Source: Nocardioides glacieisoli | Lineage (GTDB): Bacteria > Actinomycetota > Actinomycetes > Propionibacteriales > Nocardioidaceae | NCBI RefSeq assembly: GCF_004137245.1 | Contig: NZ_SDWS01000003.1 | Span: 394,281 to 458,280 of the forward strand | DNA length: 64,000 bases | Direction: 5' to 3' | In this document: piece by piece, positions 37,601 to 45,261 of the stretch | How positions within the stretch are numbered: the first letter of the stretch is position 1 | Layout: each line of letters starts with the position of its first letter | The notes under the pieces: model-generated | What the model saw: only the letters and a program-made list of their open reading frames with translations | What the model was told of the DNA's origin: nothing | Database searches by the model: none | Program-made: the position numbers and the translations under genes

Positions 37601-37912
37601 CAGCTCGCGCTCTACCAGTACGCCGTCGACGCGGGGGCCGTCGACGAGGCAGCCGGCCGATCGGTCGCCACGGGCGGTGCAGAGCTGGTGCAGCTCGGCA
37701 TCGACGACGACTCGGCCGCCGCGAAGGTCCAGGCCCAGCCGGCCCATGACGACGCGGGCCCCGAACGCCTGGTCCTGCGCACCGGTCTCGCCCGCGCCGC
37801 GCAGCTGGTGCGCGACGAGACCTTCCCCGCGGTGGCGGGCCAGCACTGCCGCGACTGCCCGTTCGTCGCCATCTGCCCCGCCAAGGGCGCCGGGAGCGTG
37901 ACCGTCCAGTGA
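34673..37912 (+). CDS. adnA: AdnA-type helicase-nuclease subunit
   Basis: A 1079-residue protein that should act with the next gene in resection of double-strand breaks. A UvrD/Rep motor occupies the N-terminal two thirds: Walker A GPGTGKTTT at residues 44-51, FVDEYQDTDPGQ about residue 245, GDPHQSIYGFRGAD, and RSKGLEWDLVVVAHVQ. A RecB-type nuclease with LTGFADRLEIDDAGRVVVVDFKSA lies at the C terminus. Cysteines in VCPAQWFFE and CRDCPFVAICPAKG fit an iron-sulfur nuclease staple. A GTG at 34682 is an alternative start. It overlaps adnB by 4 bp. Confidence 0.9.
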   Translation: MSFVSTTTRYRLVAPDRSVVVPELDEHQQRVVDHQGGPLLVLAGPGTGKTTTLVEAIVDRIEHRGASPDSVLALTFSRKAAEQLRDRVTARVARTTAASSCSTFHSFAYALVRKYAPAELYEGAIRLLSAPEADVVLRELLRDNPESVVWPDQLRRAVGTRGFVREVQAVLARAREKGLDPAGLRALGIEHDLPELIAAGLFLEQYLTVLDNLGATDYSDLIRRAVIEAETHRDELRARWSHVFVDEYQDTDPGQVALLRALAGDGRNLTVVGDPHQSIYGFRGADVRGILDFPAAFPTSAGTPAPVVVLRRTRRFGPRLLLAAGRVAGRLTLTGSIGAEARDAFLSPEAVPGPHGDGRVEVITYDTERAEAERLADLLRRAHLEDGIAWERMAVLVRSGRTSIPPLRRALAAAGVPVEVASDDLPLVRDPAVVPLLDALRAVVNLDNDDPDSPDYLDPGRVESLLLSPLGGLDASDLRALVRRLRTREKELADPDARRTSRELLRLAVVEQGFLDGVEGPDVERAAALATLLGDGARMLAERAGVEDLLWHLWSSTSWPERLRRQVDVAGAGARRAHRDLDAIVALFDLASRAVDQRDHVGVAAFFASVVAQQLPADTLAERGVRGAAVRLLTAHRSKGLEWDLVVVAHVQQEGWPDLRRRATLLGADRIGVDGAGHPDLVPPVTSRALLMEERRLFYVACTRARRRLVVSAVKSPDDDGEQPSRFIEELGVTIEHQDGRPPRPLSLGGLVAELRRNAADPLVTPALREAAARRLAALAAEEVDGRQLVPAADPSTWWGTRSATRSVEPIRDPERPVPISASMLESILVCPAQWFFEREAGGVSAVHQSANLGQVLHALAERVAQGELPAEVEPLMAEVEAIWDRLAFRTPWSRQRELARIRKAVGRFVQWHTTNPREFLGAEQRFQSIVEVDGRPVMLTGFADRLEIDDAGRVVVVDFKSARAAPTGPAVAANLQLALYQYAVDAGAVDEAAGRSVATGGAELVQLGIDDDSAAAKVQAQPAHDDAGPERLVLRTGLARAAQLVRDETFPAVAGQHCRDCPFVAICPAKGAGSVTVQ

Positions 37913-40900
37913 CCGAGCCCCAGACCACGCCGACCCGCGAGCCGGTGCGCATCGACACCCCCGAGGACCTGCGTGCCCTCATGGGCGCCGAGCACGCTGC
38001 CAGCGACGAGCAGTGGGCAGCCATCACCGCCCCGCTCCGTCCGACGGTCGTGGTGGCCGGTGCCGGCAGCGGCAAGACGACCCTGATGGCGCAGCGCGTC
38101 GTCTGGCTGGTCGCGACCGGCAAGGTCCGGCCCGAGGAGGTCCTCGGCCTCACCTTCACCACCAAGGCCGCCGCCGAGCTGCGCCACCGGGTCACCGCCG
38201 CGCTCGGTGCCGCCGGCCTGCTCGACCGCTCGGTGGTCGCCGAGGGCGAGGACGTCCTCGAGCCGACGGTCGCGACCTACCACGCCTACGCCGCCACGCT
38301 CCTCACCGACCACGGCCTGCGGATCGGCCACGAGCCCGACACCCGGGTCGTGTCCGACGCCTCGCGCTACCAGCTCGGCGCCCGCGTGATCGAGCGCTTC
38401 ACGGGCCACATCGAGCTGCTGACCGACCATCCCGCGACCGCCATCCAGAACCTCCTCGCCCTCGACGGCGCGATGAGTGAGCACCTCGTCGACGAGGACG
38501 ACGTACGCCGCACCGACGAGGAGGCGCGCCGCGGCTTCGAGCGTGCTATCGCCGAGGAGGAAGCCGGCAAAGCCCGCAAGACCTATCTCGAGCCACCCGC
38601 GAAGGCGATCAACGCCATCGACCGACGCGCCGAGCTGCTCCAGCTCGTCCACGGCTACCGCACCCTCAAGGCCGACCTCGGGCTGATGGACTTCGGCGAC
38701 CAGATCGCCCTCGCGGCCAGGCTCGTCGACGACCAGCCCGAGGTGGGCGAGCTCGAGCGGGCGCGGTTCAAGGTCGTCATGCTGGACGAGTACCAGGACA
38801 CCTCGGTCGCCCAGGCGACGATGCTGGCGCGGCTCTTCGGCGGCGGCCACCCGGTGATGGCGGTCGGCGACCCCAACCAGGCGATCTACGGCTGGCGCGG
38901 TGCCTCGGTGTCCAACATCCTCAACTTCGCGGAGACCTTCCCGGCCGCCGACGGCGAGGCCGGCCGGCTCCCGCTGACGGTCAACCGCCGGTCCGACCGC
39001 CGCATCCTCGAGGTCGCCAACCGGCTCGCCGAGCCGCTGCTGGCCGCCTACGGCGACAAGGTCGCCCGGCTCCGCGCGTCGGAGATCGCGGGCGAGGGTC
39101 GCGTCGAGGCCCACGTCTTCGAGCGGGCGTCCGACGAGCTGGCGTGGCTCGCCGCGTCGGTGCGCGAGGTCCACGACGCCGGGACCGCCTGGTCCGACAT
39201 CGGTGTGCTGAGCCGCGACAACGCGCAGGGGGAGGAGGTCTACGACACCCTGACCTCGGTCGGGATCCCGGTCGAGATCGTCGGACTCTCGGGCCTGATC
39301 CGCCTGCCCGAGGTCGCCGAGGTCGTCGCGACGCTGACCCTGATGCACGACGTCACGGCCAACTCCTCGATGCTCACCCTGCTGACCGGCCCGCGCTGGG
39401 CGATCGGTCCGCGCGACCTGAGGCTGCTGGCCATCCGCGCCGCCGAGATCGCAGGCGTACGCGGTCGCAGGGAGGCCGCGTCCGTCGCCGACCACCTGCT
39501 CCAGATCGCCGACGGGATCGACGCCTCCGAGCTGCCGGCGCTGAGCGACGCCGTCGAATCGCCCGGCGAGGCGGCGTACTCCGCCGAGGCGCTCGACCGG
39601 TGCGCGCTCCTCGCCACCGAGCTGCGGCGGCTGCGCTCCCACGTCGGCGACCCGCTGCTCGACGTGGTGCGCCGGATCATCGACACCACCGGCGTCGACG
39701 TCGAGCTGGCGTCCGCGACGTCGCCCGCAGCGGCCGCGCGACGCGACAACCTCGACCTCTTCGTGAAGGCGGTCGCGGAGTTCCAGTCCGTCGACGGTGA
39801 CGTGACGCTCCCGGCGCTGCTGGCCTACCTCACCGCAGAGGACGACCAGGGCAACGGCCTCGACGTCGCGACGCCGACCGCAGCCGACTCGGTCAAGCTG
39901 CTCACCGTCCACCGCGCCAAGGGCCTCGAGTGGTCGTCGGTCTTCTGCGTCGGCGTGGGAGAGACGAAGTTCCCGAGCAACCGCTCGCGCACCCTGTGGA
40001 CCTCCTCGCCCGCCGTCCTGCCGGCACCGCTGCGTGGTGACCGCGCCGACCAGCCGCAGCTGGCCGGCCACGACAAGGCCGCCCTCGACGCCTACCGCGT
40101 CGCCACCAAGGCCCACGACGCCGAGGAGGAGCTGCGCCTCGGCTACGTCGCCTTCACCCGCGCGGCCCACCACCTCTCGGTGACGTCCTACGTCTGGGGC
40201 CAGCGCGCGACGCCGTTCGGCCCGTCCGACTACCAGGGCGTGGTGCGCGACCAGCTCGAGGAGTGGGGCGACCCGGTCGAGCACTGGCTGGAGAAGCCGC
40301 CGCCGAAGTCGCCGAACCCCAACGACGACGTCGACCCCTCCCGCCCGTGGCCGGTGCCGGGACCGGGGGAGGAGGCGAGCCGACGGCTGGCCGCCGCCGA
40401 GCTGGTCCGCAGCGTCGACGTGACCGCGCCCGACGCGGACCTCGACGTGGTCGAGGCCGCCCGGGTCGCGGAGTGGGACGACGACCTCGCGCAGCTCCTC
40501 GCCGAGGCGCGGGCCGAGCGCGCGGCCGTCGTCGACCTCGAGCTGCCCGACAGCCTGTCCGCCACCTCGGTCGCCCGACTGCGCGACGACCCCGAGGCCT
40601 TCGCCCGCGAGCTCGCCCGGCCGATGCCGCGCCCGCCGGCTCCCGCCGCCCGCTTCGGCACGGCGTTCCACGCCTGGGTCGAGCACCGGTTCGGCCAGCA
40701 GGCCCTCATCGAGCCCGACGAGCTGCCCGGTCGTGCCGACGCCGGCATCGACGACGAGGCCGACCTCGGCGAGGTGGTCAAGCGGTTCGAGGACGGTCCC
40801 TTCGGCGACCGCGCCCCCCACGCCGTCGAGGCGCCCTTCGCGCTCGTCCTCTCCGGCCAGGTCGTCCGAGGCCGCATCGACGCGGTCTACGCAGAGCCTG

Positions 40901-41121
40901 CCAAGTCAGGCCGGGGCTTCCTCGTCGTCGACTGGAAGACCAGTCGCCACGAGACCTCCGACCCCCTCCAGCTCGCCCTCTACCGCCTCGCCTGGGCCGA
41001 GCTCACCGGCACGCCCCTCGACCAGGTGCGCGCTGCGTTCCACTACGTGCGTTCGGGCCGCACGGTCGAGCCGCCCGACCTCCCCGACCGCGCCGGCCTG
41101 GAGAAGCTCCTCGACCTCTGA
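37909..41121 (+). CDS. adnB: AdnB-type helicase-nuclease subunit
   Basis: A 1070-residue second subunit of the AdnAB complex. The motor has Walker A GAGSGKTTLMAQRV (about residues 47-60), LGLTFTTKAAAELRHRV, MLDEYQDTSVAQATML, GDPNQAIYGWRGASV and LTVHRAKGLEWSSVFCVGV. The C-terminal nuclease shows FGTAFHAWVEHRF, the GRIDAVY core Asp and VVDWKTSR with the catalytic Asp-Lys. The adnA-adnB tandem arrangement and sizes match mycobacteria (Rv3202c and Rv3201c). The GTG start overlaps the adnA stop. Confidence 0.92.
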   Translation: MTEPQTTPTREPVRIDTPEDLRALMGAEHAASDEQWAAITAPLRPTVVVAGAGSGKTTLMAQRVVWLVATGKVRPEEVLGLTFTTKAAAELRHRVTAALGAAGLLDRSVVAEGEDVLEPTVATYHAYAATLLTDHGLRIGHEPDTRVVSDASRYQLGARVIERFTGHIELLTDHPATAIQNLLALDGAMSEHLVDEDDVRRTDEEARRGFERAIAEEEAGKARKTYLEPPAKAINAIDRRAELLQLVHGYRTLKADLGLMDFGDQIALAARLVDDQPEVGELERARFKVVMLDEYQDTSVAQATMLARLFGGGHPVMAVGDPNQAIYGWRGASVSNILNFAETFPAADGEAGRLPLTVNRRSDRRILEVANRLAEPLLAAYGDKVARLRASEIAGEGRVEAHVFERASDELAWLAASVREVHDAGTAWSDIGVLSRDNAQGEEVYDTLTSVGIPVEIVGLSGLIRLPEVAEVVATLTLMHDVTANSSMLTLLTGPRWAIGPRDLRLLAIRAAEIAGVRGRREAASVADHLLQIADGIDASELPALSDAVESPGEAAYSAEALDRCALLATELRRLRSHVGDPLLDVVRRIIDTTGVDVELASATSPAAAARRDNLDLFVKAVAEFQSVDGDVTLPALLAYLTAEDDQGNGLDVATPTAADSVKLLTVHRAKGLEWSSVFCVGVGETKFPSNRSRTLWTSSPAVLPAPLRGDRADQPQLAGHDKAALDAYRVATKAHDAEEELRLGYVAFTRAAHHLSVTSYVWGQRATPFGPSDYQGVVRDQLEEWGDPVEHWLEKPPPKSPNPNDDVDPSRPWPVPGPGEEASRRLAAAELVRSVDVTAPDADLDVVEAARVAEWDDDLAQLLAEARAERAAVVDLELPDSLSATSVARLRDDPEAFARELARPMPRPPAPAARFGTAFHAWVEHRFGQQALIEPDELPGRADAGIDDEADLGEVVKRFEDGPFGDRAPHAVEAPFALVLSGQVVRGRIDAVYAEPAKSGRGFLVVDWKTSRHETSDPLQLALYRLAWAELTGTPLDQVRAAFHYVRSGRTVEPPDLPDRAGLEKLLDL

Positions 41122-41131
41122 GGTCCCGGCC

Positions 41132-41403
41132 GAGCGGTGCGTGAGGAGGATTCCGGGGCCGCCGCATCCTCGTCACACACCGCTCCTCGGCGCGCCGCCG
41201 TACGGCACGCCTGTGAGCGGTGGGTCAGGAGGATCCCGACGGTAGGAAATCCCTCTCACGCACCGCCCGGGCGGTGGTCCAGCCACACTCCCGCGCCAGG
41301 AAACGTGGCTCCACCACCGCCCGCCGGCGCGGCGTACGCCGACAAGCCAGCGAGCGGTGGTCCAGCCACATTCCTGTGTCGGAGAATGTGGCTGGACCAC
41401 CGC
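41132..41403. repeat. Cluster 2 of four hairpin repeats (families B, B, A, A)
   Basis: Four palindromes fill the gap between the convergent adnB and deoD genes. Family B lies at 41132-41185 and 41215-41266 (GCGGTGCGTGAGGAGGATT-like arms). Family A lies at 41269-41322 and 41354-41403. The last is a perfect 20-bp stem, left arm GCGGTGGTCCAGCCACATTC at 41354-41373, with a 10-nt loop. The block is the same set as at 5324-5608 but in reverse order. It also lies between convergent stops. Confidence 0.88.
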
Positions 41404-41421
41404 CCAACCACGGAGTCGACG

Positions 41422-42132
41422 TCAGGCCAGTGCAGCCGTGAGCGCGATCTCGACCATCTCGCCGAAGGTCTGCTCACGCTCCTGCGAGGTCGTCTCCTCG
41501 CCGGTGACGATGTGGTCGGAGACGGTGCAGATCGCGAGCGCCCTGCGGCGGTGCTTCGCGGCGAGCGTGTAGAGCCCGCTGGCCTCCATCTCCACGCCCA
41601 GGACGCCGTACTTCACCATCTCGCCGAGCAGCTCGGGGCGGGCGGGGTAGAACGAGTCGCTGGAGAAGATCAGGCCGACGTGGAAGGGCGAGCCACCCTC
41701 GCGCGACTCGGCCGCCTCGACCGCGCCGCGCAGCAGCCCGAAGTCGGCGACCGGCGCGTAGTCGAGGCCGTGGAACGCGATCCGGTTCATCGAGGAGTCC
41801 GTGCAGGCGCCGGAGGCGATGATGACGTCGCGCACGCCGACGTCCTCCGTGACCGCGCCGCACGAGCCGACCCGCACGATCGACTGCACGTCGAAGTCCG
41901 TGAACAGCTCGTTGACGTAGATCGCCATCGACGGCTGGCCCATGCCCGAGCCCTGCACGGAGACCGGCTGGCCGTTCCACGTGCCGGTGAAGCCGTACAT
42001 CCCGCGCACCTCGCTGTAGCAGCGGGAGTCGTCGAGGAAGGTCTCCGCGATCCACTTCGCCCGCAGCGGGTCGCCGGGCAGGAGGACGGTGGGGGCGATG
42101 TCGCCGGGCTGGGCGCCGATGTGCGTGCTCAC
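41422..42132 (-). CDS. deoD: Purine nucleoside phosphorylase, DeoD type
   Basis: A 236-residue hexameric-type nucleoside phosphorylase that splits purine (deoxy)nucleosides with phosphate. Motifs are HIGAQPGDIAPTVLLPGDPLRAK at the N terminus, GMGQPSMAIYVNEL, VGSCGAVTEDV (phosphate/ribose region), GVEMEASGLYTLA and TVSDHIVTGE with the catalytic Asp. Length is typical. The start is GTG. It may supply purine bases, but no shared operon with the catabolic genes is seen. Confidence 0.95.
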   Translation of the reverse strand: MSTHIGAQPGDIAPTVLLPGDPLRAKWIAETFLDDSRCYSEVRGMYGFTGTWNGQPVSVQGSGMGQPSMAIYVNELFTDFDVQSIVRVGSCGAVTEDVGVRDVIIASGACTDSSMNRIAFHGLDYAPVADFGLLRGAVEAAESREGGSPFHVGLIFSSDSFYPARPELLGEMVKYGVLGVEMEASGLYTLAAKHRRRALAICTVSDHIVTGEETTSQEREQTFGEMVEIALTAALA

Positions 42133-42149
42133 GGCGCCCAGCCTAGGTG

Positions 42150-43382
42150 TCAGCCCGCGTTGGCCACGACCTCGTTGGGCGTGTGTGGCAGGTCGAGCGT
42201 CGAGACCACCCGGCCGCGGTCCAGGTCGACCACGTGCACCCGGTCGTGGCGCGGATCGGTGACGTACGCCGTCTCGTCCACGACGTGGAGCGCCGGACGG
42301 GGCTGCTGCCAGTCGAGCGGCTCACGCCACCGGTCGACGACGTCGATCGTGTCGAGGCGCTTCCCGCTCTCGGGGTCGAGCACGTGCAGGGCGCCGTCCG
42401 TGCCGAGCACGAGCGCCTCGCCCTCGGGGCCGCGGCCCAGCGAGCGGAAGCTGTAGCTCGTGCCGAGGTCCACCAGTCGCAGGGACGCGTCACGGGTGTC
42501 GATCAGCGACACCCGGGTCGGCCGCTCGAGCTCGGCGTCGGCGTCGGTCTTGTAGTCGCCGAGGAGCACCGGCGAGACCTCGGACCCGGCCTGGTTGCCG
42601 ATCCGCCCGTACGCGTCCGGGCTGCTGACCTTGGTGATGTCGCGTCCGTCGACGACGACCGCGCCGTCCTCGCAGCCGAACACCGCCGCGTCCTCGGCGA
42701 ATGCCTCGCCGTGGATCCCGGGGCACTCGTCGGTCTCGGCGAGGACGGCGCCGGACGGACCGACGAGGCGTACGCCGGAACGCGTCTCCTCGTCGCCGAC
42801 GGTCATCAGCAAGTTGCGGTCCACGAGCTGCACGGCCACGCCGTGGTGAGCCTCGTCGGCCGCTGCGGTGGTGATCTCGGGCTGTCCCTCGACGAGGTCC
42901 TCGGGGTCGAAGACGGTGATCGTGCCGGTGCCGTCGTCGAAGAGCGTCGTGAGGCCGTCGTGCGCCACCACGTGACCCGGCTCCGCGCCCTCGATCAGGG
43001 CTCCCGTGAGCCCGGGCTCGTCACCGGTGTAGTGGTGCGCGTGGTCGCCGTGCTCGTGGCCCCAGGAGCCGAGGTCCAGCACGTTCCAGCCGAGGTTCGT
43101 GCTCACCAGTGCGTGGCGGCCGTCGCCGGCGGGGGAGACCCGGACGAAGCCCTCGAGCGGCTCGTCGGACACGACGTCGCCGCTGGTCACGTCGACGACC
43201 ATGACCCCGCCGTCGTGGGTGACGGCGAGGCGGGGAGTCGCCGAGGCCGACTCGGTGCCGCCGGTGTCGGTGTCAGAGGCGTCGGGTTCGGGCCCGGGAT
43301 CGCGGTCGGTCGACGTGCCGCAGGCGGACGAGCCGAGGACGACGAGGGTGGCCAGGAGGACGCGGATGCGGCTTCTATTCAT
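42150..43382 (-). CDS. AztD-like zinc chaperone lipoprotein (beta-propeller)
   Basis: A 410-residue exported protein. The N terminus has a basic start, a hydrophobic core and a cysteine at LGSSACG, a weak lipobox, so a lipoprotein anchor is likely. The remainder fits a seven-bladed propeller with repeated LxVxD strands. A His-rich loop, LGSWGHEHGDHAHHY (about residue 130), resembles the zinc-binding region of the periplasmic chaperone AztD. The ATG at 43382 directly abuts a Zur-like box, which supports a zinc-starvation role. No AztABC transporter is adjacent. Confidence 0.82.
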   Translation of the reverse strand: MNRSRIRVLLATLVVLGSSACGTSTDRDPGPEPDASDTDTGGTESASATPRLAVTHDGGVMVVDVTSGDVVSDEPLEGFVRVSPAGDGRHALVSTNLGWNVLDLGSWGHEHGDHAHHYTGDEPGLTGALIEGAEPGHVVAHDGLTTLFDDGTGTITVFDPEDLVEGQPEITTAAADEAHHGVAVQLVDRNLLMTVGDEETRSGVRLVGPSGAVLAETDECPGIHGEAFAEDAAVFGCEDGAVVVDGRDITKVSSPDAYGRIGNQAGSEVSPVLLGDYKTDADAELERPTRVSLIDTRDASLRLVDLGTSYSFRSLGRGPEGEALVLGTDGALHVLDPESGKRLDTIDVVDRWREPLDWQQPRPALHVVDETAYVTDPRHDRVHVVDLDRGRVVSTLDLPHTPNEVVANAG

Positions 43383-43396
43383 GAGAATGATTCTCA
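43382..43396. promoter_or_regulatory. Zur-like operator 1
   Basis: TGAGAATGATTCTCA is a perfect palindrome around its central base. It closely matches the actinobacterial Zur consensus, which resembles TGAnAATnATTnTCA. It touches the start codon of the AztD-like gene, so binding would block initiation of that gene. Confidence 0.8.
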
Positions 43397-43403
43397 ACTC
43401 AAA

Positions 43404-43418
43404 TGAGAACGATTGTCA
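43404..43418. promoter_or_regulatory. Zur-like operator 2
   Basis: TGAGAACGATTGTCA is a second, slightly imperfect copy of the same motif, 7 bp away from the first. Two tandem boxes suggest cooperative repression. The site lies 27 bp before the nudC start and could also affect that gene. Confidence 0.72.
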
Positions 43419-43444
43419 AAAGTCGTGCCCGATAGCCTGACGGG

Positions 43445-44368
43445 GTGAGCTCCGAGCGCCTTCTCCCGCACGCCGCCCTGTCGGCCCACGCGCACAACCG
43501 CATCGGCCTGCGCCGCACCGACGAGGCGTGGCTCGATGCGCGGATGGCCGACCCGGCGACCCGGGTGCTGGTCGTCTCCGGCAACCGCCTGCGCCCCGCT
43601 CGAGGCGCGGTCGAGTGGGTCTCGCCGGACGATGCGCCCGACGGGACGCTGGTGCTCCTCGGCGACCGCGACGACGTGGTGCACCTGGCCGTCATCGTCG
43701 CGCCCGAGGACGCCCCCGGCGATGCCGGCGAGTGGGTGCCGCTGCGCGACGTGCTGACCCTGCTCGCGGAGGGTACGCCGGAGCAGGCGCCGCTCGTCAT
43801 GCACGCGATCGGGCTGGCCGAGTGGCACCATGCGATGCGCTTCTGCCCGCGCTGCGGAGGCACTCTGGTCAGCCGCGCGGCGGGCCACGAGCTGCGGTGC
43901 ACGCAGTGCGACCGGGCGCAGTTCCCGCGCACCGACCCGGCCGTGATCATGGCGATCACGCGCGGCGAGGGGGACGACGAGGCGATCCTGCTCGGCCGCA
44001 ACCGAGCCTGGCCGTCCGGTCGCTGGTCCACGCTCGCCGGGTTCTGCGAGCCGGGGGAGACCCTCGAGGACGCCGTGCGCCGCGAGGTCGATGAGGAGGT
44101 CGGCGTCCGGGTCGGCGAGGTGAGCTACTTCGGCAGCCAGCCGTGGCCGCTCCCCGCGAGCCTGATGCTCGGGTTCACCGGTCGGGCGCTCAGCACGGAG
44201 ATCGACGTCGACGGCGCGGAGATCGAGGAGGCGCGGTGGTGGACGCGCGCCGAGTTCGAGGCTGCCGGCCGCGCGGGTGAGATCGTCGTGCCGCGAGGGA
44301 TCTCGATCTCGTCCTCGCTCATCGAGAGCTGGTTCGGCCGTCCGCTCGACGGACCGGGCTGGGACTAG
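43445..44368 (+). CDS. nudC: NAD(+) diphosphatase / NAD-capped RNA decapping enzyme NudC
   Basis: A 307-residue Nudix hydrolase splitting NAD(H) to NMN and AMP. It has a zinc ribbon (FCPRCGGTLV ... LRCTQCDRAQFPRTDPAVI) in the middle and a Nudix box, GFCEPGETLEDAVRREVDEEVGV. The NudC-specific SQPWPLPASLM follows. Start GTG at 43445. In M. tuberculosis the same gene (Rv3199c) lies between the AdnAB and mycoredoxin/UvrD2 genes, as here. Confidence 0.93.
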   Translation: MSSERLLPHAALSAHAHNRIGLRRTDEAWLDARMADPATRVLVVSGNRLRPARGAVEWVSPDDAPDGTLVLLGDRDDVVHLAVIVAPEDAPGDAGEWVPLRDVLTLLAEGTPEQAPLVMHAIGLAEWHHAMRFCPRCGGTLVSRAAGHELRCTQCDRAQFPRTDPAVIMAITRGEGDDEAILLGRNRAWPSGRWSTLAGFCEPGETLEDAVRREVDEEVGVRVGEVSYFGSQPWPLPASLMLGFTGRALSTEIDVDGAEIEEARWWTRAEFEAAGRAGEIVVPRGISISSSLIESWFGRPLDGPGWD

Positions 44369-44383
44369 CGGGTCGGTCGCTGG

Positions 44384-44839
44384 TCAGTCGCACTGGTCGC
44401 AGATGCCCGTGGCGGGCATCGCGATGTAGCAGCGGGGGCACAGGTTGTCGACGATCCGGTCGCTCGCGGCGACGCGTGGGCGCGGCGTGGCGCGCGGGGC
44501 GGCCGCCGCCCGCGGCGTGCGAGGCGTGGTCGACCGCGTCCCCGGCACCCGCTGGGGAGCGGGCGGCGAGTCGTCGCGGATGTCGAAGCCGAGCCGCGTC
44601 AGCACCTTGCTCGCGGCAGCGGAACCGCCGGGGATGTCGGCGGCGGTGAGGGTGCGCCCGGTGGCGAGGCCGTGGGCGATCCCGGCGATGGCGGCGGCGT
44701 CGTACTCCCGGCCTTGGTGCAGCAGGACGTGGGTGGAGACGCTTCCGTGGACGAGCATGTAGTTGCCCCCGCCCGCCGTGTCCCAGGTCTCGATGGCGGT
44801 GAGGACGTGGGGACGGTCGATCGAGTTCAGCAGGGACAC
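44384..44839 (-). CDS. Small zinc-ribbon protein of unknown function
   Basis: A 151-residue protein. Residues 1-90 form a compact alpha/beta domain (MSLLNSIDRPHVLTAIETWDTAGGGNYML). A Pro/Arg/Ala-rich linker (about 92-125) follows. The C terminus has the four cysteines LCPRCYIAMPATGICDQCD, a zinc ribbon. Start GTG at 44839. I do not recognise a family or function. Confidence 0.7.
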   Translation of the reverse strand: MSLLNSIDRPHVLTAIETWDTAGGGNYMLVHGSVSTHVLLHQGREYDAAAIAGIAHGLATGRTLTAADIPGGSAAASKVLTRLGFDIRDDSPPAPQRVPGTRSTTPRTPRAAAAPRATPRPRVAASDRIVDNLCPRCYIAMPATGICDQCD

Positions 44840-44882
44840 GTGATCAGGCTATCCCCGCAGGTGCGGCGGCGCGCGGCCAGCC

Positions 44883-45134
44883 TCATGAAAGCGACGCCAG
44901 CCGGTCCTTGACCTGGGCCACCGACGGGTTGGTGAGCGTGCTGCCGTCGCTGAACAGCAGGGTCGGCACGGTCTGGTTGCCGCCGTTGGCCTGCTCCACG
45001 GTGAAGGCGGCGTCCGGCTGCTGCTCGATGTCGACGATGTCGAAGGTGATCCCCTCGCGGTCGAGCTGGCTCTTCAGGCGGTGGCAGTAGCCGCACCAGG
45101 GCGTGGTGAACATCGTGAACTGGTTGTCGGACAT
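44883..45134 (-). CDS. mrx1: Mycoredoxin (glutaredoxin-like)
   Basis: An 83-residue glutaredoxin-fold protein. MFTTPWCGYCHRLKSQLDREGI carries the CxxC active site (CGYC), and QTVPTLLFSDGSTLTNPS contains the cis-Pro. Mycoredoxin-1 reduces mycothiol mixed disulfides in actinobacteria. Rv3198A, its M. tuberculosis counterpart, sits next to uvrD2, as does this gene. The ATG at 45134 is used; the longer upstream frame is not needed. Confidence 0.9.
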   Translation of the reverse strand: MSDNQFTMFTTPWCGYCHRLKSQLDREGITFDIVDIEQQPDAAFTVEQANGGNQTVPTLLFSDGSTLTNPSVAQVKDRLASLS

Positions 45135-45261
45135 GTCCGGTCCAACGACGCTGTCGCCGCGGGCATTCCCGCACACGAGGCTGTGGAGAGCGGTCGGCCG
45201 GCTGTCGGCCCCGGCGCATAGGGTTGGCGCGTTCGTCCACCCACCCCGCCAGGAGCCGACG

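Noticed and set aside
37612..40821. 1069-residue open frame on the minus strand
   Set aside because: It lies opposite the well-supported adnA/adnB genes. It has low-complexity composition and no domain.
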